Shown here in pieces: positions 36,691 through 45,298 of a stretch of DNA of 64,000 nucleotides. Below the pieces are notes generated by a model. That model did no database searches. It was given only the letters and a program-made list of their open reading frames with translations, and was not told where the DNA came from. Position numbers and translations under genes: made by a program. Origin of the DNA: Burkholderiales bacterium 67-32 (lineage in GTDB: Bacteria; Pseudomonadota; Gammaproteobacteria; Burkholderiales; Burkholderiaceae_B); assembly GCA_001898625.1 (NCBI GenBank), contig MKUP01000033.1, positions 1-64,000 on the forward strand, given 5' to 3'. Within the stretch, counting starts at the first letter, position 1. Each line of letters opens with the position of its first letter.

Positions 36691-36738
36691 GGCAACCATA
36701 TGCGGGGAAAGACCCTGGCAGGTAACTGGAGCAACGAA

Positions 36739-37449
36739 CTAGAGCGACGCCGGCGGTACCACCGTGGTCCGGGACAGGACCTGCGACTGGGAAATCCAAA
36801 GTGCCGCGTCGACAAGCGTGGAAACTATACCATCGGACTCGATGGCATGCACATCCCGCCCCTCGTTGTAGCCATAGGGCACCAGCAGCACGCGGCAACC
36901 GGCCGCCTTGGCCGCCGACGCGTCGTTCATCGAGTCGCCCACCACCACGGCCTCGGCCGGCGTGACACCCAGCAGCTCGCAGGCGTGCAGCACGGGATCG
37001 GGATCCGGTTTCTTGCGGGCCACGCTGTCGCCGCTGACCACGGCGTCGAAATAGGCGCGCAGCCCGATCCGCTCCAGCAGCGGGCCGGTGAACTCGGCCG
37101 GCTTGTTGGTCACGACCGCGACGCGCAGGCCCTGCGCCTTCATGGCCTGCAGGCCCTCGAGCACGCCCTCGAAGATACGGGCGGTCTCGCCGTTGACCTC
37201 CTGGTAGGCCTTGCGGAAGACGTCCAGCGCCTCGGGGAAGCGCTCCTGCTCGGCGCGGCCGTCCAGACTACCCGACAGCGCTCGATGTACCAGGTTCTCC
37301 ATGCCCTTGCCGACGAAGGTGGCAATGACGTCCTCGCGCAGCGGCACCAGGCCGAACTCGACCCGCATGATGTTCGCGGCACGCGCCAGGTCGGGCACGG
37401 AATCCACCAAGGTTCCGTCGAGGTCGATCAGTACGGCGCGAAAACTCAT
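36739..37449 (-). CDS. gph: Phosphoglycolate phosphatase, HAD superfamily
   Basis: The 236-residue HAD hydrolase dephosphorylates 2-phosphoglycolate. Motif I is DLDGTLVDS with nucleophile Asp9, motif II is VVTNKP, and motif III/IV is RKKPDPDPVLHACE with VVGDSMNDASAAKAAG. AAGGAG precedes the ATG at 37449. It lies 28 bases downstream of rpe and upstream of trpL-trpE. The rpe-gph-trpE linkage is common in proteobacteria. Confidence 0.94.
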   Translation of the reverse strand: MSFRAVLIDLDGTLVDSVPDLARAANIMRVEFGLVPLREDVIATFVGKGMENLVHRALSGSLDGRAEQERFPEALDVFRKAYQEVNGETARIFEGVLEGLQAMKAQGLRVAVVTNKPAEFTGPLLERIGLRAYFDAVVSGDSVARKKPDPDPVLHACELLGVTPAEAVVVGDSMNDASAAKAAGCRVLLVPYGYNEGRDVHAIESDGIVSTLVDAALWISQSQVLSRTTVVPPASL

Positions 37450-37477
37450 GCTGGCTCCTTGCTTCCCGGGTTCGGGC

Positions 37478-38194
37478 TCAGGCGTAGGACGCGTCGCCCT
37501 TGGCGATCTGCGCACGCATTTCCTTGATGACCGCCGCGTAGTCGGGCTTGCCGAAGATCGCCGACCCGGCGACGAAAGTATCGGCGCCCGCCGCGCGGAT
37601 CGCGGCGATGTTGTCGGCCTTCACCCCGCCGTCGACCTCCAGCGCGATGGCGCGGCCGGTTTCCGCCTGCCAGCGGTCCAGCCGGGCGCGCGCCTGGCGC
37701 AGCTTGTCCAGCGTGGAGGGCAGGAAGCTCTGGCCTCCGAAGCCGGGGTTGACCGACATCAGCAGCACGATGTCCAGCTTGTCCATCACGTAATCCATCC
37801 AGTCCAGGGGCGTGGCGGGATTGAACACCAGCCCGGCCTGACAGCCGTGGTCACGGATCAGCGCCAGGGTGCGATCGACGTGGCGCGAGGCCTCGGGATG
37901 AAAGGTGATGACGTCGGCGCCGGCCTTGGCGAACATGGGAATCAATGCATCCACCGGCTCCACCATCAGGTGTACGTCGATGGGCACCTGCACGTGGGGG
38001 CGGATGGCCTCGCAGACCATGGGGCCGATGGTCAGGTTGGGCACGTAATGGTTGTCCATCACGTCAAAATGTATCCAATCCGCACCGGCGGCCACGACAT
38101 TGCGCACCTCGTCCCCCAAGCGGGCGAAATCGGCGGATAGAATGCTGGGGGCGATACGCGTGGAAGCGGGCCCGGAAATGGTGAAGGCTGGCAT
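37478..38194 (-). CDS. rpe: Ribulose-phosphate 3-epimerase
   Basis: The 238-residue TIM-barrel epimerase interconverts ribulose 5-phosphate and xylulose 5-phosphate. Signatures are [17 protein letters not shown], the metal/catalytic region [38 protein letters not shown] and VDGGVKADN. It heads the leftward rpe-gph-trpL-trpE set and is divergent from apaG with 119 bases between. The ribosome site before 38194 is weak. Confidence 0.97.
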   Translation of the reverse strand: MPAFTISGPASTRIAPSILSADFARLGDEVRNVVAAGADWIHFDVMDNHYVPNLTIGPMVCEAIRPHVQVPIDVHLMVEPVDALIPMFAKAGADVITFHPEASRHVDRTLALIRDHGCQAGLVFNPATPLDWMDYVMDKLDIVLLMSVNPGFGGQSFLPSTLDKLRQARARLDRWQAETGRAIALEVDGGVKADNIAAIRAAGADTFVAGSAIFGKPDYAAVIKEMRAQIAKGDASYA

Positions 38195-38313
38195 AAGATA
38201 TTCCGTTTACAGGAGCAAGCCGCGGGACATCCCAGCGGACGCCGAGCCCGCGGATGCCGGCCCGGCCGGATGCCCCCCATTGTAGAAGCTTGTCAGACCC
38301 CTATGGCGCACGC

Positions 38314-38688
38314 ATGAAATCTCATGAACTGACGGTTACCGTACAGCCCCGCTACCTGGCCGACCAATCCGATCCGGGCAAGCGGCAGTACGTCTTCGCG
38401 TACACCATCCGCATCACCAACAGCGGATCCGAACCCGCCCAACTGATCAGCCGCCACTGGATCATCACCGACGGCAACCAGCAGGAACAGGAAGTCCGGG
38501 GCCTGGGAGTGGTAGGCCAGCAGCCCCTGCTGCAGCCTGGCGAAAGCTTCGAATACACCAGCGGCTGCCCGCTCTCGACACCGGTAGGCACCATGCGGGG
38601 CACCTATCACTGCGTTGGCGAGAACGGCATGCCCTTCGAGGTCGACATCCCCGAATTCGTCCTGGCCATGCCTCGGACGTTGCACTGA
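38314..38688 (+). CDS. apaG: ApaG-domain protein
   Basis: The 124-residue single-domain protein has the beta-sandwich ApaG sequence: YVFAYTIRITNSGSEPAQLISRHWIITDGNQQEQEVRGLGVVGQQP and FEYTSGCPLSTPVGTMRGTY. Its molecular role is not settled; ApaG-type domains also occur in F-box proteins, and the bacterial protein is linked to divalent cation phenotypes. The ATG at 38314 was chosen because family similarity begins there. It is divergent from rpe. Confidence 0.95.
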   Translation: MKSHELTVTVQPRYLADQSDPGKRQYVFAYTIRITNSGSEPAQLISRHWIITDGNQQEQEVRGLGVVGQQPLLQPGESFEYTSGCPLSTPVGTMRGTYHCVGENGMPFEVDIPEFVLAMPRTLH

Positions 38689-38699
38689 TGAGTGAGGCT

Positions 38700-38712
38700 C
38701 CCCCCTACGCGC
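38700..38712. repeat. Second copy of the C-rich intergenic 13-mer
   Basis: CCCCCCTACGCGC here equals 1981-1993 and again follows a stop codon (apaG, ending 38688) and a GAGG sequence. The palindromic second half present at 2001-2016 is not conserved here. It lies past the stop of the small leftward gene at 38736-38894, so it is the 3' flank of both. Confidence 0.45.
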
Positions 38713-38735
38713 GGCGCTCTGGAATATGAGACTCC

Positions 38736-38894
38736 CTACTGCTCCCGGGCATCCCTTTCCGGCTGCGACGATGGGGATCCGGGCTGCGATGGATCCGGCG
38801 CGGCCGGAGGATTCCGCCTACCTCGCATGGTCCAGACCACGATGAATACCAGTATGGAAAGCGCCAGGAACGCTTCCAGCAGGAGCAACCACAT
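38736..38894 (-). CDS. Small single-pass membrane protein, unknown function
   Basis: The 52-residue frame runs from ATG 38894 to TAG 38736. It has a hydrophobic helix at about 2-22 (MWLLLLEAFLALSILVFIVV), then a short basic turn (RGRRN) and a Pro/Ser/Glu-rich tail. AAGGGA lies four bases before the start. It is encoded opposite the region before mltA, and its start codon is one base from the mltA start codon, so the two would need promoters inside each other. That arrangement is unusual and lowers confidence, but the protein-like composition supports it. Confidence 0.5.
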   Translation of the reverse strand: MWLLLLEAFLALSILVFIVVWTMRGRRNPPAAPDPSQPGSPSSQPERDAREQ

Positions 38895-38895
38895 A

Positions 38896-40284
38896 ATGTC
38901 CCTTCGCGAGTTCATTGCCAGAAACTGGCATTGCCGCCAATTTAACCGCTTCCCCCTGTCCGCGCTCGCGCTGGCCGCGGCGGTGGCCGGATGCGCTCAG
39001 CCGTCCGGCACGGTGCAGCCCCTGCCGGACGCGGGCACCGCGCCATCCCAGCCCGCCGTGACCGCCCCGCCGGCCACGGCTGCGCCGGCCCCCGTACCCG
39101 ATAGCGCCCGGCCGCTGCCTGCGCCCGTCCCCCGGCCTGCCAGCAAGCCGGCCCTGCAGAGCAGCAAGCATTTCGTGCGCGGATCCTGGCAACAATTGCC
39201 CGGCTGGCGGACCGATACGGTCGAGGCCGTCTGGCGCCCGTTCCTGGCCAACTGCCGGTCCATCATGCTGCGCACCGGCCGACCGGTCTCCAATACCGCC
39301 CCGCCCATGGCCGACCCCTATGCCTGGCAGCAGGCATGCGTCGCCGCGCGCGAACTTCCGCCCACACCCTCGGCGGATCAGGTGCGCGCCTTCATGGAGC
39401 ACTGGCTGCAACCCTGGTCGGTACGCGGCCCGGGCAGCGAAATCGCCGCCGGCCTGGCCACGAGCTACTACGAACCGCTGGTCCACGCCTCGCGCGAGCG
39501 CGGCGGCACCTACCAGTGGCCGCTCTACGCGGTCCCGGCCGACCTGCTGACCATCGATCTGGGCGGCCTGTATCCGGAGCTGGTGGGCAAGCGCGTGCGG
39601 GGCAAGCTCGACGGCAAGCGCGTCGTCCCCTACGACACCCGCGGCGAGATCGAGCGGCCCGAGCGCCAGCCGCCGGCCATCGTCTGGGTCAACGATCCCG
39701 TCGACGCCTTCTTCCTCCAGGTGCAGGGCACGGGCCGCGCAGTACTGGACACCGGCCCCGGCCAGGGCAGCACCATCCGGGTGGCCTATGCCGACCACAA
39801 CGGCCATCCCTACGTGTCGATCGGCAAGTGGCTGATCGACAAGGGGGAACTGACGCCGGCGCAGGCCTCGATGCAAGGCATACGGGCCTGGGCCCAGCGT
39901 AATCCGGCGCGCGTCAAGGAAATGCTCAACGCCAACCCGGCGGTGGTGTTCTTCCGCGAGGAAGCCGTGGCCGACCCGTCCGAGGGCCCGCGCGGCGCCA
40001 TGGGGCTGCCCCTGACGCCCCATCGCTCGCTGGCCGTGGATCCGTCCATCGTGCCGCTGGGCAGCCCGGTGTTCCTGTCGACCACCCAGCCGGCCTCGCG
40101 CCAGCCCATGAACGTCGTGGCCCTGGCCCAGGACACCGGCACGGCCATCAAGGGCCCGGCCCGGGTGGATCTGTTCTGGGGATTCGGCGACGAGGCCGGG
40201 GAAATGGCCGGCCGCATGAAGCAGCCGACCCGGCTGTGGGTGCTGTGGCCGAAGAACGAGGGGGTGCCGGCGCCAGCGCGCTAA
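38896..40284 (+). CDS. mltA: Membrane-bound lytic murein transglycosylase A
   Basis: The 462-residue protein cleaves peptidoglycan to anhydromuropeptides. A lipoprotein signal ends with the lipobox AVAGC (Cys33), followed by an 80-residue Pro/Ala-rich linker. The MltA and 3D domains follow: GLATSYYEPLVHASRERGGTYQWPLYA, IGKWLIDKGELTPAQAS, and ALAQDTGTAIKGPARVDLFWGFGDEA, which carries the catalytic Asp region. The ATG at 38896 has AGGAG nine bases before it. It converges on a LysR gene with a four-base overlap. Confidence 0.95.
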   Translation: MSLREFIARNWHCRQFNRFPLSALALAAAVAGCAQPSGTVQPLPDAGTAPSQPAVTAPPATAAPAPVPDSARPLPAPVPRPASKPALQSSKHFVRGSWQQLPGWRTDTVEAVWRPFLANCRSIMLRTGRPVSNTAPPMADPYAWQQACVAARELPPTPSADQVRAFMEHWLQPWSVRGPGSEIAAGLATSYYEPLVHASRERGGTYQWPLYAVPADLLTIDLGGLYPELVGKRVRGKLDGKRVVPYDTRGEIERPERQPPAIVWVNDPVDAFFLQVQGTGRAVLDTGPGQGSTIRVAYADHNGHPYVSIGKWLIDKGELTPAQASMQGIRAWAQRNPARVKEMLNANPAVVFFREEAVADPSEGPRGAMGLPLTPHRSLAVDPSIVPLGSPVFLSTTQPASRQPMNVVALAQDTGTAIKGPARVDLFWGFGDEAGEMAGRMKQPTRLWVLWPKNEGVPAPAR

Positions 40285-41216
40285 GCCCTGCGCCGCCGGG
40301 CGCGCGCCGGCTGCACGTCGGCACGCAGGCCGCGCGCCTCCTGCTCGAACGCTTCGTACAACCGCTGGGCCGGGACGGTCAGCGGCGCATCCGCCCGCGC
40401 CACCAGGTGGATGGTGGTCGCGGGCAGGTCGTCCGCGATGGGCAGGGCCACGAGATTCATCGCCGGACCATGCCGCTGGAAGAACCCCTCGGGCACGACG
40501 CCCAGGATGTCCAGGTCCGGCAGTATGGCCAGCAGCGTCGAGAACGACTCGCACTCCAGGCGCACGTCGGGCGCGGGCAGCCCGCGCGACTCGAAGTCCA
40601 TCCGCCGCGGGTCACCGGGCCCGCCCGCCGGTCCCGTCAGCACCCAGGCCGCCTGGACCAGATCGGCCAGCCGGGTGCGGTCCGCCAGCGGATGGCCGCG
40701 GCGGGCGGCGATCAGGTTCCGGCTCGTGAAGATGGGGTGGATCGCCAGGTCGCGCCGCGCGCCTTCCACCGGCAGCGGCCCGATCGCCAGATCCAGTTCC
40801 CCGGCGCGCAATTGCGCGAACATGCGCGGATACAGCGTATCGACCAGCCGTATACGCACCTGCGGCCAGCGCGCCCGGAAGCGCGCCAGGGCGCCGGGTC
40901 CCAGCAGAATGGCCCCGCCGGGCGACAGGCCCACGGTGACGCTGGCCTGGGCATGCTCGGTGTGCCAGGCGATCTCCTCCCGCGCGCGCCCCAGTTCGCG
41001 CATCACGGTGGCGGCGCGGGCAGCCAGCATCTCGCCCGCCGGCGCCAGCCGCACCCCCTTGGCGGTACGCAGTACCAGCGTGGTCCCGAACTCGTCTTCC
41101 AGCTGGCGCAGCGACTTGGTCAGGGCCGGCTGCGAGACGTGAAGCATCTCGGCCGAGGCGCGCAGGCTGCCGGTCTGGGCCAGCACGAGCAGGAGCTGCA
41201 ATTGTTGAAGGCGCAT
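40281..41216 (-). CDS. LysR-family transcriptional regulator
   Basis: The 311-residue regulator has the helix-turn-helix TGSLRASAEMLHVSQPALTKSLRQLEDEFG (about 15-44) and an effector domain (ASVTVGLSPGGAILLGPGAL). It is divergent from the sulfatase-cupin-Bug operon, separated by 119 bases, and is its likely regulator. Its last codons overlap the mltA stop on the opposite strand by four bases. Confidence 0.92.
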   Translation of the reverse strand: MRLQQLQLLLVLAQTGSLRASAEMLHVSQPALTKSLRQLEDEFGTTLVLRTAKGVRLAPAGEMLAARAATVMRELGRAREEIAWHTEHAQASVTVGLSPGGAILLGPGALARFRARWPQVRIRLVDTLYPRMFAQLRAGELDLAIGPLPVEGARRDLAIHPIFTSRNLIAARRGHPLADRTRLADLVQAAWVLTGPAGGPGDPRRMDFESRGLPAPDVRLECESFSTLLAILPDLDILGVVPEGFFQRHGPAMNLVALPIADDLPATTIHLVARADAPLTVPAQRLYEAFEQEARGLRADVQPARARRRRA

Positions 41217-41335
41217 CGTCCGGAGGGTGATAACCCCAAGTAATCGATATCAAAAAAAGCGAAGAGCATGTCCGCGCCGCGAAGCCTAGGATGGCCCGTA
41301 ACGAGAACGGCCAAACCTTACTCCGGGAGTCGCAA

Positions 41336-43039
41336 TTGTCCAAGCGCGTGAAGAACATTCTCTTCATCATGTGCGACCAGCTCAGGGCCGACTACCTGTC
41401 GTGCTACGGGCACAGGCGCCTGATGACCCCCAACCTGGACCGCCTCGCCGCGCGCGGCGTGCTGTTCGAGCGGGCCTATGTGCAGTCGCCGGTCTGCGGC
41501 CCCTCGCGCATGAGCTACTACACCGGGCGCTACGTCCAGTCCCATGGCGCGAGCTGGAACTTCGTGCCGCTCAAGGCCGGCGAAATGACCCTGGGCGACC
41601 ACCTGCGGCCGCTGGGCGTGCGCTCGGTGCTGGTGGGCAAGACCCACATGCGCGCCGATCTTGCCGGCATGTCCCGCCTGGGCATAGACCCGGACTCGAC
41701 GGTGGGCGTACGCATAGGCGAATGCGGCTTCGACCCCTACGAACGCGACGACGGCATCCACCCCTACTCCGGCCACGATCCGGATCCCGCCTACAACGAC
41801 TACCTGCGACGCAACGGCTGCGGCGGCGACAACCCCTGGGAAGCCTGGGCCAACACCGGCACCGACAGCGACGGCCAGGCGCGCTCGGGCTGGTTCCTGA
41901 AGTACTCGCGGCTGCCCGCGCGCGTACCCGAGCAGCACTCCGAAACCCCTTACATGACCCGGCGGGCCATGGACTTCATGCGGGAAGCGGGCGACCAGCC
42001 GTGGTGCCTGCACCTGTCGTACATCAAGCCGCACTGGCCCTACATCGTGCCCGAGCCCTACGCCTCGATGTACGGCCCGCAGGACGTGCCGCCGGTGGTG
42101 CGCAGCGAGGCCGAACGCCGCGATCCGCATCCGGTGTACGCCGCCATGATGAAGCACCGCGTGTCGCGCACCTTCTCGCAGGACGGCGTGCGCGAAGCGG
42201 TGATCCCCGCCTACATGGGGTTGATCAAACAGATCGACGACCAGATGGGCGTGCTGTTCTCGTTCATGGAGGAAGCGGGCCTGATGGATTCCACCATGAT
42301 CGTGTTCACCTCCGACCACGGCGACTACCTGGGCGACCACTGGATGGGGGAAAAGGACCTGTTCCACGAACCGGTCATCCGCGTGCCGCTGATCGTCTAC
42401 GACCCCGACGCCCGCGCCGACGCCACGCGCGGCACCCGCTGCGCCGACCTGGTCGAGGCGGTGGACCTGGCTCCCACTTTCCTCGACGTCTGTGGCGGCG
42501 CGCCGGTGCCCCACGTCATGGACGGCCGTTCGCTGCGCCCGCTGCTGTTCGGCCAGCGCCCGGCCGACTGGCGGCGCGAAGTGGTGTGCGAATACGACTA
42601 CGCCTTCCAGGACGCCCGCATCGAACTGGGCACCGCCCCGCGCGACGCCTGGATGCGCATGATCTTCGACGGACGCTGGAAATACGTGGTGTTCGAGGGC
42701 TACCGGCCCATGCTGTTCGACCTCGCTTCCGACCCCGACGAATTCGTGGACCTGGGCGCCTCGCAGGCCCCCGAACACGAACAGGCACGGCAACACCTGC
42801 ACGAGGCCCTGTTCCGCTGGGCACTGCGGCCCCGCCAGCGCGTGACCGTGCCGGACGCCGCGATCGAATCGGTGGAGGTCCAGCCCCGCATTTCCGAGGG
42901 CGGCATCCTGATCGGCTACTGGGACGAGGACGACCTGGCCCGGGCCCGGCAGTCGTTCAAGCCCCGTTTCTCGTCCACCAACCCGCTCGTCAGATCGACC
43001 CTCGATCGCCTGACGAGCAAGCAAGGAGTCCCGCAATGA
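41336..43039 (+). CDS. Sulfatase/phosphonate monoester hydrolase-like enzyme
   Basis: The 567-residue alkaline-phosphatase-superfamily enzyme has the formylglycine motif C-x-P-S-R (Cys54 to Arg58 in SPVCGPSRMSYYTGR), a metal site in MCDQLRADYLS, and TSDHGDYLGDH further on. It has no signal peptide. The sequence near the active site and the C-terminal half (VVCEYDYAFQDAR, RWKYVVFEGYRPMLFDLASDPDE) resemble phosphonate monoester hydrolases and related broad-specificity sulfatases. I chose the TTG at 41336 because GGGAG sits six bases before it. It overlaps the cupin gene by four bases. Confidence 0.88.
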   Translation: MSKRVKNILFIMCDQLRADYLSCYGHRRLMTPNLDRLAARGVLFERAYVQSPVCGPSRMSYYTGRYVQSHGASWNFVPLKAGEMTLGDHLRPLGVRSVLVGKTHMRADLAGMSRLGIDPDSTVGVRIGECGFDPYERDDGIHPYSGHDPDPAYNDYLRRNGCGGDNPWEAWANTGTDSDGQARSGWFLKYSRLPARVPEQHSETPYMTRRAMDFMREAGDQPWCLHLSYIKPHWPYIVPEPYASMYGPQDVPPVVRSEAERRDPHPVYAAMMKHRVSRTFSQDGVREAVIPAYMGLIKQIDDQMGVLFSFMEEAGLMDSTMIVFTSDHGDYLGDHWMGEKDLFHEPVIRVPLIVYDPDARADATRGTRCADLVEAVDLAPTFLDVCGGAPVPHVMDGRSLRPLLFGQRPADWRREVVCEYDYAFQDARIELGTAPRDAWMRMIFDGRWKYVVFEGYRPMLFDLASDPDEFVDLGASQAPEHEQARQHLHEALFRWALRPRQRVTVPDAAIESVEVQPRISEGGILIGYWDEDDLARARQSFKPRFSSTNPLVRSTLDRLTSKQGVPQ

Positions 43040-43488
43040 GGAACGAAACGCCCGACATCACCCGCGCCCACACCGGCATCGACGGCGTGTCGTGGAACAT
43101 CCTCGGTCAGGTGTACGTGCCCAAGCAGATGTCCGAGGACAGCTTCTCGTGGCACGCCACTTTCCCGGTCGAGACCTTCGTGCCACCGCACGTGCACCCC
43201 CACCAGGACGAATACATCTTCGTGCTGGCCGGCCGCATCGACCTCATCCTGGACGGCGGCAGGCAGACCGCCGGCGCCGGCGACCTGGTGCGCATGCCGC
43301 GCGGCATCCCGCACGCCTTCTACAACAACTCCGGCGCGCCCGCGACGGCGCTGTTCTGGGCCGCCCCCTCCGGCAAGCTGGTCGAGCTCTACCAGCGCAT
43401 CCACAATATGTCGAACCCCGCCGAGGTCGTGCGGACGGCCCGCGAGTACGACGTCGTCTTCCTGCCCCCGGTCTCGGCCGCCGCCTAA
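43036..43488 (+). CDS. Cupin-domain protein
   Basis: The 150-residue single cupin has PPHVHPHQDEYIFVLAGRIDLILDG (motif 1, with the metal-binding histidines and glutamate) and PRGIPHAFYNNSG (motif 2). Such small cupins act as isomerases or dioxygenases or bind sugars and phenolics. AAGGAG precedes the ATG, which overlaps the sulfatase stop (ATGA). It probably processes the product of that enzyme. Confidence 0.88.
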   Translation: MRNETPDITRAHTGIDGVSWNILGQVYVPKQMSEDSFSWHATFPVETFVPPHVHPHQDEYIFVLAGRIDLILDGGRQTAGAGDLVRMPRGIPHAFYNNSGAPATALFWAAPSGKLVELYQRIHNMSNPAEVVRTAREYDVVFLPPVSAAA

Positions 43489-43525
43489 GACCGCCCCGGT
43501 TGCCTCTTCCACGGAGTGTCCAGCC

Positions 43526-44497
43526 ATGCCCCTGTTACGTAGCGTATTCGCGGCCCTGCTGACGGCCGCCCTGGCCTCGGGCCCGGCCTGTGCCCAGGAC
43601 TACCCGTCCCGGCCGATGCGCATCATCGTGCCCCTGCCCCCCGGCAGCCCGCCCGACGTGCTGGCGCGCCTGGTGGGCGAGCGCCTGCAGGCGGCCTGGC
43701 ATCAGCCTGTGGTGGTCGAGAACCGGCCCGGAGCCACCGGCATGATCGGACTGGCCGCCGTAGCGCAGGCCCAGCCCGACGGCTACACCATGGGCATGAT
43801 GTTCCTGACCCATACGGTGCTGCCCGCGCTGTTCGGCAAGGTGCCCTACGACACCGCCAACGCCTTCGCGCCCATCTCCAACCTGGTGTGGATCTACAAC
43901 GTGCTGGCCGTGCCGCAAGGATCGGACATCGCCACGCTGGACCAGTTGATCGCGCGGGCCAAGGGCGCGCGGGGCGCCGTGACGTACGCATCGGGCGGCA
44001 ACGGTTCTCCCGCGCACCTGATCGGCGAAGGCTTCGCGCAATTCGTCGGCGCGGACATGCTGCACGTGCCCTACAAGGGGCCGGCCGAGGCGGTGCAGGG
44101 CCTGCTGTCGGGCGACGTCTCGGCCATGTTCGCGACCTCGTCGGTGGCCGTGCCGCTGGTCAAGGCAGGCAAGCTGCGCGCGCTGGCGGTGACCAGCCCC
44201 ACGCGCCTGGCCACGCTGCCCGATGTCCCCACGCTGGAGGAAAGCGGCGTGCGCGGCTTCCGGATGAAGGAATGGGAAGGCCTGGTCGCGCCAGCCGGCA
44301 CGCCGGCCGCGGTAATCGCCAGGTGGCATGACGAGCTGGTCCGTATCATGGCGCAGCCCGACGTGCTCAGGCAGGTCCGCGAACTGGGCATGACGCCCGC
44401 CGACCCTCATACGTCGGCCGAATTCGGGACGCTGATCCGGTCCGAGCTGGACACCTGGACCCGGTTCATCGCCAAGGCCGGCCTGCGCCCCAATTGA
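43526..44497 (+). CDS. Bug/TctC-family periplasmic receptor
   Basis: The 323-residue receptor has a signal peptide (SVFAALLTAALASGPACAQ) and family blocks MRIIVPLPPGSPPDVLARLV, VVENRPGATGMIGLAAV, HVPYKGPAEAVQGLLSG and DVPTLEESGVRGFR. The first glycine-rich block is altered (PPGSPPD rather than PGGxxD). It is last in the sulfatase-cupin operon, 37 bases after the cupin gene, and probably binds an organosulfate or organophosphonate or its product. Confidence 0.92.
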   Translation: MPLLRSVFAALLTAALASGPACAQDYPSRPMRIIVPLPPGSPPDVLARLVGERLQAAWHQPVVVENRPGATGMIGLAAVAQAQPDGYTMGMMFLTHTVLPALFGKVPYDTANAFAPISNLVWIYNVLAVPQGSDIATLDQLIARAKGARGAVTYASGGNGSPAHLIGEGFAQFVGADMLHVPYKGPAEAVQGLLSGDVSAMFATSSVAVPLVKAGKLRALAVTSPTRLATLPDVPTLEESGVRGFRMKEWEGLVAPAGTPAAVIARWHDELVRIMAQPDVLRQVRELGMTPADPHTSAEFGTLIRSELDTWTRFIAKAGLRPN

Positions 44498-44527
44498 GCA
44501 CGAGGGGGGCCGGCCTGGCCTGTGACG

Positions 44528-45268
44528 CTAGCTGGCCTTGCCCAGGGAGTCGAGCTTCTGGCGCAGCCGTTCGGCGGGAATCGCGCCGCCCACCCGGGTG
44601 TCGTCGCCGAAGATGATGGTGGGAGTGCCGGTGACTTGCAGTTTCTTGCCCAGCGCCAGCAATTCCTTGAGCGGCGCATCGCAGGTGCCGGCCTTGGGCG
44701 CCTTGCCGTTCAGCATCCATTCGTCCCAGGCCTTGCCCTTGTCCGGCGCGCACCAGACCGCCTGCGACTTGACGGTGGAGTCGGGCGACAGGATGGGATA
44801 GAGGAAGGTATAGATGGTGACGTTGTCGATGCCTTCCATCGAACGGCGCAATTGCTTGCAATAGCCGCAGTTGGGGTCCTCGAACAACGCGACGCGCCGC
44901 GAACCGTTGCCGCGCACCTGCTTGATGGCCAGGTTCAGCGGCAGTTCGTCGAACTTCACGGCCAGCAATTTTTCCTTGCGCTCGCGCGTGATGTTCTTGC
45001 GGGTCGAGGCATCGATCAGGTTGCCGTCCAGCACGAAGCTGACCTTCTCGTCGGTGTAGACCAGCTCGCCGCCGATGCGCACCTCGTACAGGCCGTAGGG
45101 GGTGCGGGACACGCCTTCGACGCCCACTTCGCCGAAACGCTGCACGAAGCGCTGCTTGACCGCTTCCTCGGTCGTGGGGGCGCTCTTGTTCGCGGCTTGC
45201 GCCCACGCCATGGACACGGGCGCGGCCATGGCCGCGGTCAGCAACAGGGAAGTCAGCATGCGTTTCAT
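44528..45268 (-). CDS. dsbC: Thiol:disulfide interchange protein DsbC
   Basis: The 246-residue periplasmic isomerase repairs wrong disulfides. A signal peptide (to about residue 24) precedes the dimerisation domain. The active-site CGYC is at Cys134-Cys137 (EDPNCGYCKQL), the second structural pair is Cys173/Cys196, and a cis-Pro loop TGTPTIIFGDD follows. The DsbC family normally is reduced by DsbD. It is 30 bases downstream of the UbiH-like gene on the same strand. Confidence 0.96.
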   Translation of the reverse strand: MKRMLTSLLLTAAMAAPVSMAWAQAANKSAPTTEEAVKQRFVQRFGEVGVEGVSRTPYGLYEVRIGGELVYTDEKVSFVLDGNLIDASTRKNITRERKEKLLAVKFDELPLNLAIKQVRGNGSRRVALFEDPNCGYCKQLRRSMEGIDNVTIYTFLYPILSPDSTVKSQAVWCAPDKGKAWDEWMLNGKAPKAGTCDAPLKELLALGKKLQVTGTPTIIFGDDTRVGGAIPAERLRQKLDSLGKAS

Positions 45269-45298
45269 TGAATCTCCTAAACGATCGGACCGCGCCCG

